Below are positions 42,921 through 50,779 of a stretch of DNA of 64,000 nt, one piece after another. Origin of the DNA: JAODBJ01 sp963782465 (GTDB lineage Bacteria > Actinomycetota > Acidimicrobiia > IMCC26256 > PALSA-610). Numbering within the stretch: the stretch's first letter is position 1; each line of letters opens with the position of its first letter. The notes below the pieces were generated by a model. The model was not told where the DNA came from, made no database searches, and saw nothing but the letters and a program-made list of their open reading frames with translations. A program made the translations under genes and the position numbers. Where the stretch lies: the NCBI GenBank assembly GCA_963782465.1, contig CAWAJR010000006.1, positions 682,001 through 746,000 on the forward strand, written 5' to 3'.

Positions 42921-44321
42921 ATGCCGAGCACGCTCTCCGAGAAGGTCTGGGAACAGCACGTCGTTCGCCGCGCCGAAGGCGAACCCGACCTGCTCTACAT
43001 CGACCTGCATCTCGTGCACGAGGTCACCTCGCCGCAGGCGTTCGACGGCTTGCGCCTCGCCGGCCGCACCGTTCGCCGCCCCGATCTCACGATCGCGACG
43101 ATGGACCACAACGTGCCGACGACCGGCCTCGACCAGCCGGTGAAAGACCCGATCTCGGCCAAGCAGATGTCGGTCCTCGCGCAGAACTGCCGCGAGTTCG
43201 GGATCCGCTGTTACGGCATTTCCGATCCGGGCCAAGGGATCGTGCACATCATCGGTCCCGAGCAGGGGCTCACCCAACCGGGTATGACGATCGTCTGCGG
43301 CGACAGCCACACCTCCACGCACGGGGCATTCGGCGCGCTCGCGTTCGGGATCGGAACGAGCGAGGTCGAGCACGTACTCGCCACGCAGACACTCACGCAG
43401 ACCAAGCCGGGCACGATGGCGGTCACGGTCGAAGGGGTCGCGCCGAGCGGGGTGACCGCCAAAGACATCGTGCTCGCGATCATCGCCCGCATCGGCACCG
43501 GCGGCGGCATCGGTTCGGTCATCGAATACCGCGGCAGCGCGATCCGCGCCCTTTCGATGGAAGGCCGGATGACGGTCTGCAACATGTCGATCGAGGCCGG
43601 TGCGCGCGCGGGCCTGGTCGCGCCCGACGACACGACCTTCGCGTACCTCGAAGGCCGGCCGTTCGCGCCGCAAGGGGCGCGGTGGGAACAGGCCCTCGAC
43701 GACTGGCGCGCGTTGCGCACCGACGACGACGCCGCGTTCGACAAAGACGTCGCGATCGACGCAGCCGGCCTGCGGCCGCACGTGTCGTGGGGCACCAACC
43801 CGGGCCAGACCGTCACCATCGACGACGTGGTACCGAGCCCCGATTCGTTCGCCGACCCGAGCGACCGCGACGCGGCCAAACGCGCACTCGGCTACATGGG
43901 TCTCAAGGCCGGGACGCCGATGCGCGACATTCCCGTCGACACGGTGTTCATCGGGTCGTGCACGAACTCGCGCATCGAAGACCTGCGCGCCGCGGCCGCG
44001 GTCGTACGTGACCGTCACGTGAAGGCCGGGGTGCGCACGCTCGTGGTACCCGGTTCGGTAGCGGTGAAGCAACAGGCGGAAGCCGAAGGCCTGCACCGCG
44101 TGTTCATCGAGGCCGGTTTCGACTGGCGGGAACCGGGGTGTTCGATGTGCCTGGCGATGAACCCCGACAAGCTCGCGGCCGGCGAACGGTGCGCGTCGAC
44201 GTCGAACCGTAACTTCGAAGGCCGGCAGGGCAAGGGCGGGCGCACCCATCTCGTGTCGCCCGCCGTCGCCGCCGCGACGGCGATCGCCGGCCACTTCGCC
44301 ACCCCCGACGACCTGCCCTGA
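42921..44321 (+). CDS. leuC: 3-isopropylmalate dehydratase large subunit
   Basis: 466 residues from ATG 42921, with AGGAGG eight bases upstream. Aconitase-family features: HEVTSPQAFDGLRLAGR, VCGDSHTSTHGAFGALAFGIG, and the [4Fe-4S] ligands Cys in IGSCTNSRIEDL and the pair in GCSMCLAMNPDKL, ending NRNFEGRQGKGGRTHLVSP. With LeuD it isomerises 2- to 3-isopropylmalate, and citramalate in the isoleucine side route. The 80-nt leader after the operator contains no leader peptide that I can recognise. LeuD follows only after 454 bp. Confidence 0.96.
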   Translation: MPSTLSEKVWEQHVVRRAEGEPDLLYIDLHLVHEVTSPQAFDGLRLAGRTVRRPDLTIATMDHNVPTTGLDQPVKDPISAKQMSVLAQNCREFGIRCYGISDPGQGIVHIIGPEQGLTQPGMTIVCGDSHTSTHGAFGALAFGIGTSEVEHVLATQTLTQTKPGTMAVTVEGVAPSGVTAKDIVLAIIARIGTGGGIGSVIEYRGSAIRALSMEGRMTVCNMSIEAGARAGLVAPDDTTFAYLEGRPFAPQGARWEQALDDWRALRTDDDAAFDKDVAIDAAGLRPHVSWGTNPGQTVTIDDVVPSPDSFADPSDRDAAKRALGYMGLKAGTPMRDIPVDTVFIGSCTNSRIEDLRAAAAVVRDRHVKAGVRTLVVPGSVAVKQQAEAEGLHRVFIEAGFDWREPGCSMCLAMNPDKLAAGERCASTSNRNFEGRQGKGGRTHLVSPAVAAATAIAGHFATPDDLP

Positions 44322-44360
44322 GCGGACCGGAACTGAAGCATCCCCACCGTGCACGACGCG

Positions 44361-44760
44361 GCGAGCGAAGCGAGCTCGCCAGCGAGCGACGAAGGGGTGC
44401 GGGCCCAGGCCCGTGCCCCGACCGAGCGAGCGAAGACAGCAGCGAGCGACGAAGGGGTGCGGGCCCTCGGCCCGTGCCCCGACCGAGCGAGCGAGACAGC
44501 AGCGAGCGACGAAGGGGTGCGGGCCCAGGCCCGTGCCCCGACCGAGCGAGCGAGACAGCAGCGAGCGACGAAGGGGTGCGGGCCCTAGGCCCGTGCCCCG
44601 ACCGAGCGAGCGAGACAGCAGCGAGCGACGAAGGGGTGCGGGCCCAGGCCCGTGCCCCGACCGAGCGAGCGAGACAGCAGCGAGCGAAGCGAGCTCGCCA
44701 GCAAGCGACGAAGGGGTGCGGGCCCCGGCCCGTGCCCCGACCGAGCGAGCGAAACAGCAG
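44361..44760. repeat. six-unit hairpin repeat array between leuC and leuD
   Basis: Six near-identical units, with the GGGGTGCGGGCC block starting at 44394, 44454, 44514, 44573, 44633 and 44713 (period about 60 bp; the last step is 80 bp). In each, GGGGTGCGGGCC pairs with GGCCCGTGCCCC, a strong hairpin, followed by CGACCGAGCGAGCGAGACAG. GGCGAGCGAAGCGAGCTCGCC-like palindromes flank unit 1 and unit 6. All frames stay open by composition only. A 30-nt exact piece of the unit recurs at 47746-47775 beside leuA. No unique spacers, so not CRISPR. Confidence 0.85.
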
Positions 44761-44775
44761 AGAGAGCGAGAAAGC

Positions 44776-45369
44776 ATGGACCCAGTACGCGTACTTACGG
44801 GCCGGGCGGTGCCGCTCGACCGTTCCGATGTCGACACCGATCAGATCATCCCGTCCGACTGGTTGAAGCGCGTCGAGCGCACCGGGTTCGGCCAGGGCCT
44901 GTTCGGCGAGTGGCGCGAGAACTCCGACTTCGTGCTCAACCAGGAGCGCTACGACGGCGCGACCGTGCTCGTCGCGGGGCCGAACTTCGGTACCGGTTCG
45001 TCGCGGGAGCACGCAGTCTGGGCCTTGCAGGACTACGGCTTCACCGCGGTGATCTCGCCGCGGTTCGGCGACATCTTCCGCAACAACGCGTTGAAGGGCG
45101 GCCTCGTCCCGGTGGTCGCGCCGGCCGACGTCGTCGAGAAGCTGATGCGCGGTGTCGAGGAGGACCACACGATCGAGATCGTGGTCGATGTCGAACACCG
45201 TCGCCTCGCGGTGCCATCACTCGGCATCGACGTCGAGTTCCCGCTCGACGACTTCACGCAGTACCGCTTGCTGAACGGGCTCGACGACATCGGTCTGACC
45301 CTGCAACACGCCGACGACATCTCCGCGTACGAGCACACGCGCCCGGCCTGGTTGCCCGCCGTCACTTGA
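44776..45369 (+). CDS. leuD: 3-isopropylmalate dehydratase small subunit
   Basis: 197 residues from ATG 44776; the frame upstream runs through the repeat array and is not coding. Signature blocks: LTGRAVPLDRSDVDTDQIIPSDWL, the substrate loop GPNFGTGSSREHAVWAL, and FGDIFRNNALKGGLVPV. It is the swivel domain that completes the LeuCD isomerase. Separated from leuC by the hairpin array, so its translation is not coupled to leuC. The 3' end overlaps the convergent cyclase gene by 8 bp. Confidence 0.95.
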   Translation: MDPVRVLTGRAVPLDRSDVDTDQIIPSDWLKRVERTGFGQGLFGEWRENSDFVLNQERYDGATVLVAGPNFGTGSSREHAVWALQDYGFTAVISPRFGDIFRNNALKGGLVPVVAPADVVEKLMRGVEEDHTIEIVVDVEHRRLAVPSLGIDVEFPLDDFTQYRLLNGLDDIGLTLQHADDISAYEHTRPAWLPAVT

Positions 45370-46288
45370 TGGCGGTCGGGGCGACCACTCCCCCGACCGC
45401 GCCGGTGATGGGGAGCGGCGTCGCGACCAGCAAGCAGGTGTGGCGACCGTCGGCGGCACAGTCGGCGGCGAGTTCGTCGAGGTACCAGAGCTGGCCTTGT
45501 ACCAGCCCCTGGTCGCGCAGGTTGATCATGTGCACGGGCAGCATCACCTTGCGGCGCTCGCCGGGGAACACTTCGAACGTGAGATTGTCGGTCGCGACCG
45601 CGGCGACCTCGTGGTCGTGGAACCATTCGATCGATTCGATACCGAGGCCCGGGCTCGGGTGGCTGAACCGATCACGATCGCCTTCGCGAAGCCAGTGCAT
45701 CTGACCGGTGCGCACCATCACGATGTCGCCGGGTTCGACCGCGACACCCGCGCTCGCGGCGGCGCGGTCGAGGTCGTCGGCACCGATCGCATGGTTGGTC
45801 TCGAAATGGTCGACGCCGTGCAACCGGGCGACGTCGAGGAGCACGCCGCGCGACACGACCGGGCCGAAGTTCTCGATGCCGAGTCGGGCCGTGCCGGCTT
45901 CGCTCACGTCGCTCGCGGGTGTGTCGTTGTAGAGCCGTTCGCCGTACCCGACGTGCGCGAGCGCGTCCCAGTGCGTTGCCGCTTGCACACCGAGGTCGAC
46001 GGCATCGTCGTTCGTGGTGAAATCGTTCGGATCGCCGCTGAAGTTGGAGTTGACCGCGATCATTCGGTGCTGCGGGTTGATACGCCCGGGGATCCCGCCC
46101 GTCTGGGGCCCGTCGGTGTTCATCGGTATCGCGAGCGAGAAGGCGGCACCGCGTCGGACCGACGCGACCCCGCGCTGCACCGACGCGTCGGTGATGAAGT
46201 TCAGCGTGCCGCGCTGGTCGGCCGCACCGAAGCGGCCCCAGTTCGACACCCGTTGCGCGAGCGCCTGCAGGTCTTCGGGCAACGCCAC
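45362..46288 (-). CDS. cyclase family protein (kynurenine formamidase-like fold)
   Basis: 308 residues from GTG 46288 with a strong GAGGAGG site that lies in the 3' end of the AlkD gene. The metal-site region reads AATHWDALAHVGYGERLYN (HxxTHxD..H type), followed by RGVLLDVARLHGVDHFETNHAIGADDLDRAAA and VMVRTGQMHWLREGDRDRF. The family includes metal-dependent hydrolases such as kynurenine formamidase and isatin hydrolase. No kynurenine genes are near, so the substrate is open. Last gene of methyltransferase-alkD-cyclase. Confidence 0.85.
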   Translation of the reverse strand: MALPEDLQALAQRVSNWGRFGAADQRGTLNFITDASVQRGVASVRRGAAFSLAIPMNTDGPQTGGIPGRINPQHRMIAVNSNFSGDPNDFTTNDDAVDLGVQAATHWDALAHVGYGERLYNDTPASDVSEAGTARLGIENFGPVVSRGVLLDVARLHGVDHFETNHAIGADDLDRAAASAGVAVEPGDIVMVRTGQMHWLREGDRDRFSHPSPGLGIESIEWFHDHEVAAVATDNLTFEVFPGERRKVMLPVHMINLRDQGLVQGQLWYLDELAADCAADGRHTCLLVATPLPITGAVGGVVAPTAIK

Positions 46289-46301
46289 GGCTCGTTCCTC
46301 C

Positions 46302-46994
46302 TCAGCCGGCCTTGATGCGTTTCAAGGCTTCGCGCTTCGACAGCGGCGAGAGTCTGTCACCCATCGTCTCGACGTAACGAGCCACGGCGCCGGGATCGGT
46401 CTTCGAGTACTCACGGAGCGCCCAGCCGATCGCCTTGCGGATGAAGAAGTCGGGGTGATCGGCCTGCTGCGTGCAGTAGCCGAAGAGGCGATCGGTGTCG
46501 GTGCGTGCCTTGTAGCCCAGCTGGTGCAGGATGGCGACGCGCGCGACCCACAGGTTGGGGTCGCCGGCCCAGCGGTCCATCTCGACGACAAGCCCGGGAT
46601 GGGCGACGACCAGCACGCCGGTCACGTGCGCGAGCGCGTCGACGGTGTCCCACCACGACTTGCGCGTTACGCACCATCGGGTATCGGTGAGGAAGGCGGG
46701 CGGGCAGTTCCGAACGTGGCGCTGCGCGTAGTCGCACGCGAAGTACTGGTACTCGCGTTCGGGGCGCGCCCAACAGCTGCGCAACACGGCGACGAGTTGG
46801 CGCGGCGTCGGAGCAGGCATCCCCGCGGTCACGGTGCGGCTCAATTCCCGGCGTGCGGGGGTCGGGATACCGGCGAACTCGAACTGGTCCCGCATGTACG
46901 CGGCCATCGCGGTCGCGGCATCCGGGTCGCGGCGCGTGTCGATCGCGGCTTCGAGCCGGGCGGTGAGCTCCGCGGCGAAGAGGTCGGCGGCCAT
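46302..46994 (-). CDS. DNA alkylation repair enzyme (AlkD-like)
   Basis: 230 residues from ATG 46994. HEAT-like helical repeats, with FEFAGIPTPARRELSR near the N-terminus, DTRWCVTRKSWWDTVDALA (the Trp-Trp-Asp of the lesion-facing surface), DHPDFFIRKAIGWALREYSKTDPGAVARYV and LSKREALKRI at the end. AlkD-type glycosylases remove 3- and 7-alkyl purines without base flipping. Middle gene of a three-gene operon between a methyltransferase and a cyclase. Confidence 0.9.
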   Translation of the reverse strand: MAADLFAAELTARLEAAIDTRRDPDAATAMAAYMRDQFEFAGIPTPARRELSRTVTAGMPAPTPRQLVAVLRSCWARPEREYQYFACDYAQRHVRNCPPAFLTDTRWCVTRKSWWDTVDALAHVTGVLVVAHPGLVVEMDRWAGDPNLWVARVAILHQLGYKARTDTDRLFGYCTQQADHPDFFIRKAIGWALREYSKTDPGAVARYVETMGDRLSPLSKREALKRIKAG

Positions 46995-47018
46995 CGCCGC
47001 GATGCTGCCCGCCGATTC

Positions 47019-47654
47019 CTATGAAGGGCGGACTCCGGTGACGAGCGCGAGCTCGCGCCATTTCCACAGGCAGTCGACGTCGACGAACCCGGCCTGTGCG
47101 AGCCATTCGAGGTGGTCGCCCAGCGCGACGCACTGGTTCGACGGGTCTTCGTTCGCCGGGTCGGTGCCGAGCGCGGCCAGGAACTCGCGATGGAGCGCCG
47201 GCGTCGCCGACGCGACGTGTTCGAGGTTGGCGAAACGGCCGCCCGGGCGCAGCATGTGGAACGTCTCGCAGTAGAGGGCCTGCTGGCGGGTCGGCGCGAG
47301 GTGATGGATCGCGAAGCTCGACACGATCAGGTCGAACGAATCGAGTGCCGGCAACGGTTGGTCGAGGTCGTGTTCGACGATCGTGACCCGCTCGTTTCCC
47401 GCGAAGCGTTCTCGCGCCCGCTCGAGCATCGCGGGTTGGAAGTCGAGACCGACGCCGCTCGCGTCGGGGGATGCCGCGAGCACGAGGGCGAGTGCGTCAC
47501 CGGCGCCGGTGCCGAGGTCGAGGACCCGCCGGGCGCCGGTGCCCACCACCTCGACGAGCACGCCGAGCCCCTCCACGCGGTGCGGGATCCTGTCGCGGCT
47601 CGCCAGGTACGCCAGCGCGTGCTCCGCGTCCGCCCACCGGTTCACGATCTGCAT
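47019..47654 (-). CDS. class I SAM-dependent methyltransferase
   Basis: 211 residues from ATG 47654. SAM-binding motif I is RRVLDLGTGAGDALALVL, motif II has GVGLDFQPAMLERARERF, motif III DSFDLIVSSFAIHHL, then FHMLRPGGRFANLEHV. A typical small-molecule methyltransferase with no extra domains. The acceptor is unknown. It heads the operon with alkD and the cyclase gene, and is separated from leuA by two repeat elements. Confidence 0.88.
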   Translation of the reverse strand: MQIVNRWADAEHALAYLASRDRIPHRVEGLGVLVEVVGTGARRVLDLGTGAGDALALVLAASPDASGVGLDFQPAMLERARERFAGNERVTIVEHDLDQPLPALDSFDLIVSSFAIHHLAPTRQQALYCETFHMLRPGGRFANLEHVASATPALHREFLAALGTDPANEDPSNQCVALGDHLEWLAQAGFVDVDCLWKWRELALVTGVRPS

Positions 47655-47675
47655 CGATTCACCTCAACCCGGTTG

Positions 47676-47721
47676 GGTTGTGAGGGTTACGCCCCCATAC
47701 GGGGGTGTAATCCTCACAACC
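47676..47721. repeat. GGTTGTGAG hairpin element, copy 2
   Basis: Arms GGTTGTGAGGGTTAC (47676-47690) and GTAATCCTCACAACC (47707-47721), 14 of 15 pairs, around CCCCCATACGGGGG. It is the same element as 38710-38759. It lies 55 bp downstream of the leuA stop and just upstream of the methyltransferase start, so it may end the leuA transcript. Confidence 0.7.
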
Positions 47722-47733
47722 TGGCGAGAGACA

Positions 47734-47775
47734 TGCGGGCGCCCTGGCCCGTGCCCCGACCGAGCGAGCGAGACA
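47734..47775. repeat. single copy of the leuC-leuD array unit
   Basis: Contains a TGCGGGC.. CCTGGCCCGTGCCC hairpin-like block and a 30-nt stretch (47746-47775) identical to the array unit between leuC and leuD. It abuts the leuA stop codon. Confidence 0.65.
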
Positions 47776-49320
47776 TCAAGGCCCTGCGATGGGTTCGCGT
47801 TTGTCGCCGCGCTCGCGCATGCGCACGACCTTGTTGACCGCGTTGAGGTACGCGCGCGCCGACGCCTCGACGACGTCGGTCGCGACGCCGCGACCGGTTT
47901 CCTTCTCGCCTTCGTCGGTGGCCAGTTGCACGACGACCGCGCCGAGGGCGTCGGAACCGCCGGTCACCGACGCGACGCGGAAGTCGGACACCTTGCCCCG
48001 AACGCCGGTTGCCTCGGCGATGGCCGCGACGGCGGCGTCGATCATGCCGTCGCCGGTACCGGTGGCTTCGATCTTGCCGTCCTTCGAAGTGAGCACCACC
48101 CGGGCCGACGGTTTGGCGACGGTGCCGCCCTGCACCTCGAGTTCGTGGATCGCGAAGTGGTGCACGACGGCGGTGCCGAGTTCCGCGGCGACGATCGCTT
48201 CGAGGTCGGCTTCGCTGATCTCGACCTTTCGATCGGCGAGTTCTTTGAACCGTACGAAGGCGGCGTTCAGGGCGTCGCCTTGCACGCGGATGCCCATCTT
48301 CTCGAGCGTGTCGGCGAAGGCATGGCGGCCGGAGTGTTTCCCGAGCACGATCTGCGCGGCTTCCTGGCCGACGGTGTTGGCGTCGATGATCTCGTAGGTT
48401 TCGCGGTCGGAGAGGACGCCGTGCTGGTGGATCCCCGACTCGTGGGCGAAGGCGTTCCTGCCGACGACCGCCTTGTTGAACTGCACGTGGTAGCCGGTGA
48501 GGCGCGACACGAGCCGCGACGTTCGCGACAGTTCTTCGCTGCGTACGTTCACGCCGAGACCGTCGAAGTAGTCGCCGCGCGTCTTGATCGCCATCACCAC
48601 TTCTTCGAGTGCGGCGTTCCCGGCGCGTTCGCCGAGCCCGTTCATCGCGCATTCCACCTGCCGGGCACCGTTGGCGACGCCGGCCAGCGAGTTCGCGACC
48701 GCGAGACCGAGGTCGTCGTGACAGTGCGTCGACACGACGTAATCGCCGCGTACGTTGTCGATGACGTACTTGATCAACTTCCCGTAGTCGTCGGGGACGG
48801 CGTAACCGACCGTGTCGGGGATGTTGAGCGTGGTCGCACCGTTGTCAACGGCGATCTGGCAGACCTCGCACATGAAGTCGGGGTCGGAGCGGTACCCGTC
48901 TTCGGGGGAGAACTCGATGTCGGCCGTGTAGCCCTTCGCCCGCGCGACCGAGGCGGCCGCTTCGGCCTTCACCTGGTCGGGCGTCATCTTCAGCTTCTTT
49001 TCCATGTGGATCTTCGACGTCGCGATGAAGATGTGGATGCGCGACCGTTCGGTGTGACGGACGGCTTCCCAGGCCCGGTCGACGTCTTTGAACGCGGTCC
49101 GCGACAGTCCGCAGATCACCGGTCCGCGAACCGCTTTGGCGATCGCCTCGACTGCTTCGAAGTCGCCTTGGGACGCGATCGGGAACCCGGCTTCGATGAC
49201 GTCGACTCCGAGGCGCGCGAGCTGTTCGGCGATCTCGAGCTTCTCCGTGACGTCGAGCGAGATGCCCGGCGATTGTTCGCCGTCACGCAGGGTCGTGTCG
49301 AAGATGCGTACTTGATCCAT
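47776..49320 (-). CDS. leuA: 2-isopropylmalate synthase
   Basis: 514 residues from ATG 49320 (GGAAGG upstream; ATG 49344 is an alternative). The catalytic barrel starts QVRIFDTTLRDGEQSPGISL and has metal ligands in STHCHDDLGLAVANSL and GLGERAGNAALEEV; KHSGRHAF follows in the linker; the C-terminal regulatory domain (about 380-514) with TATGTGDGMIDAA-type and VTGGSDALGAVVV segments binds leucine for feedback inhibition. It condenses acetyl-CoA with 2-oxoisovalerate. Upstream lie a Leu-codon leader and a terminator (49395-49509), so transcriptional attenuation is likely. Confidence 0.96.
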   Translation of the reverse strand: MDQVRIFDTTLRDGEQSPGISLDVTEKLEIAEQLARLGVDVIEAGFPIASQGDFEAVEAIAKAVRGPVICGLSRTAFKDVDRAWEAVRHTERSRIHIFIATSKIHMEKKLKMTPDQVKAEAAASVARAKGYTADIEFSPEDGYRSDPDFMCEVCQIAVDNGATTLNIPDTVGYAVPDDYGKLIKYVIDNVRGDYVVSTHCHDDLGLAVANSLAGVANGARQVECAMNGLGERAGNAALEEVVMAIKTRGDYFDGLGVNVRSEELSRTSRLVSRLTGYHVQFNKAVVGRNAFAHESGIHQHGVLSDRETYEIIDANTVGQEAAQIVLGKHSGRHAFADTLEKMGIRVQGDALNAAFVRFKELADRKVEISEADLEAIVAAELGTAVVHHFAIHELEVQGGTVAKPSARVVLTSKDGKIEATGTGDGMIDAAVAAIAEATGVRGKVSDFRVASVTGGSDALGAVVVQLATDEGEKETGRGVATDVVEASARAYLNAVNKVVRMRERGDKREPIAGP

Positions 49321-49394
49321 CGGATCGCCTTCCGGGTCGTGCAACTGGTCGGTTCGTGGGTATGGGTGGCAGTTCGGGCGGGAAAGTGCGCAAC

Positions 49395-49425
49395 AAAAAA
49401 CCCCCCGGCCGCAAGGGTCGGAGGG
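49395..49425 (-). terminator. attenuator terminator before leuA
   Basis: Minus-strand stem CCCTCCG/CGGGGGG (7 bp, one G.U) with an 11-nt loop, followed by six T. It lies 75 nt upstream of the leuA ATG. A second perfect 10-bp hairpin, GCGCGAGCAC/GTGCTCGCGC (49430-49455), sits between it and the leader stop codon. Confidence 0.8.
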
Positions 49426-49455
49426 CGGAGCGCGAGCACCGGAGCGTGCTCGCGC

Positions 49456-49509
49456 CTAGGTAAGGAGAAGGCCCAGCAGGTTGCGCAGCGATTACGTCCG
49501 GGTCGTCAT
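49456..49509 (-). CDS. leucine-rich leader of leuA, with an in-frame TAA
   Basis: From ATG 49509 the frame reads MTTRT, TAA (49492-49494), then SLRNLLGLLLT and TAG at 49456. Six Leu codons in ten before a stop, a hairpin and an intrinsic terminator are the mark of a leucine attenuator. But the Leu run has no ATG/GTG/TTG start after the TAA. Either the TAA is a sequence error or mutation in a 17-codon leader, or translation starts at CTG 49488, or the short MTTRT frame re-initiates. The regulatory role is likely; the exact peptide is uncertain. Confidence 0.55.
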
Positions 49510-49519
49510 AGCTGGGTGA

Positions 49520-49548
49520 AGTGTGCCAGGAAGCCCCACCGAAGTCAA
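49520..49548 (-). promoter_or_regulatory. promoter of the leuA leader
   Basis: TTGACT (49543-49548), 17-bp spacer, CACACT (49520-49525), ten bases to the leader ATG. It mirrors the leuB leader promoter. Confidence 0.5.
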
Positions 49549-49569
49549 TGCGCGCGCCTCTCGGCGCCA

Positions 49570-49575
49570 TAGCGT
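49570..49575 (+). promoter_or_regulatory. -10 box of the Eis-like gene, leaderless-type
   Basis: TAGCGT ends eight bases before ATG 49584; no Shine-Dalgarno sequence is visible. Confidence 0.45.
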
Positions 49576-49583
49576 AGAGCGGA

Positions 49584-50762
49584 ATGGAACCCGATATCCG
49601 CCCGCCCCGCGACGAGGACGAGCTGCGGGCGACGTGGGCGATGCTGTGCCGCGCGTTCGGCTGGGACCCGAGCCGCTTCGACATGTTCCGGGCCGGCGCA
49701 CCGATCGAGCGGACCCAATGCGTCTTCGTCGGCGGCGAACCGGTCGCGTGCGCCCGCATCCGCGAGTTCGGCCAGTTCTTCGGGGAGAAGCGGGTAGCGA
49801 TGGGCGGCTTCTCCCCCGTCGCCGTCGCGGCCGACTACCGCGGTCGGGGGTTCGGCTCACGGATCACGGCGATGCACTTCCCGCTCATGCGCGAGCGGGG
49901 TGAAGTACTCGCGGGCCTCTATCCGGCGACGAACACGCTCTACCGCAAGGTCGGGTTCGAGATCGCCGGCGTGTGGGCGAGCCACCACATCGCGACGCGC
50001 GAATTGCAGCGGGTCCCACCCGCCCATGGCATCGCGGTACATCGCGTCACCGAGAGCGAGCACGGCGCCGTCGAAGCGTGTTACGCACGTCTCGCGGCGT
50101 CGATCCCGGGCTTCCTCGACCGCAACCGCAGTTGGTGGGATCGCATCTTCGGTGCCGATGGGCAACAGATCTACGCGGCCGGCGATGGGCAGGAGCTCGC
50201 CGGGTACGTGCGGTACAAGGTCGACTGGCCGGTCAACCAGAACGGTGGCGTGATCGAGGTCGGCGAACTCATGGCCGACGACCCCGAGGTGGCGCACGCG
50301 CTCTGGCGCCTCGTCGGTTCTTCGTCGTCGATCGCGCCCGACGCAACAATCGTCGGTCCGCCGGAGCAAACGCTGTTGTTGTCGCTGCCCGAACAAGACC
50401 TCGACGTGCGACGCGACTGGCGATGGATGAGCCGCGTCATCGACGCGCCGGGTGCCGTCGCGGCGCGCGGTTACCCCACGGGGACCAGCGTCGCGGTCGA
50501 CCTGCGCCTCACCGATCACCAGTGCGACTGGAACGACGGCCGGTGGCGGTTCGTGCTCGACGACGGCGAGGCAAGGCTCGAACGCGGCGGCCGGGCCGAG
50601 GTGGAAATGGGGATCGGGGCGTTTTCGGCGCTCTATACGGGCTATGCGTCCACCACATCGCTGCGCCGGGCGGGAAGACTTCTCTCCGACGTTCCGGCTG
50701 CGCTCGCCCGTCTCGACGCCGCGTTCGCCGGACCGACACCTTGGATGCCCGACTTCTACTGA
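49584..50762 (+). CDS. Eis-like GNAT N-acetyltransferase
   Basis: 392 residues from ATG 49584, the length of the Eis family. The N-terminal GNAT fold has MGGFSPVAVAADYRGRGFGSRITAMHF (acetyl-CoA pyrophosphate loop RGRGFG) and GLYPATNTLYRKVGFEIAG. A second GNAT-like domain and an SCP2-like C-terminal domain (VAVDLRLTDHQCDWNDGRWRFVLDDG) follow, ending FY with the carboxylate that reaches the active site in Eis enzymes. Known members acetylate aminoglycosides, polyamines or lysines. The in vivo substrate here is unknown. Confidence 0.88.
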   Translation: MEPDIRPPRDEDELRATWAMLCRAFGWDPSRFDMFRAGAPIERTQCVFVGGEPVACARIREFGQFFGEKRVAMGGFSPVAVAADYRGRGFGSRITAMHFPLMRERGEVLAGLYPATNTLYRKVGFEIAGVWASHHIATRELQRVPPAHGIAVHRVTESEHGAVEACYARLAASIPGFLDRNRSWWDRIFGADGQQIYAAGDGQELAGYVRYKVDWPVNQNGGVIEVGELMADDPEVAHALWRLVGSSSSIAPDATIVGPPEQTLLLSLPEQDLDVRRDWRWMSRVIDAPGAVAARGYPTGTSVAVDLRLTDHQCDWNDGRWRFVLDDGEARLERGGRAEVEMGIGAFSALYTGYASTTSLRRAGRLLSDVPAALARLDAAFAGPTPWMPDFY

Positions 50763-50779
50763 GATGGGAGCACAGCACG

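Noticed and set aside
44361..44760. CRISPR array
   Set aside because: The 60-bp units are conserved along their full length, with no variable spacers and no cas genes nearby.
44349..44775. Repeat-encoded protein or long N-terminal extension of LeuD
   Set aside because: All frames stay open on both strands because of composition; leuD has a proper ATG at 44776 where family similarity begins.
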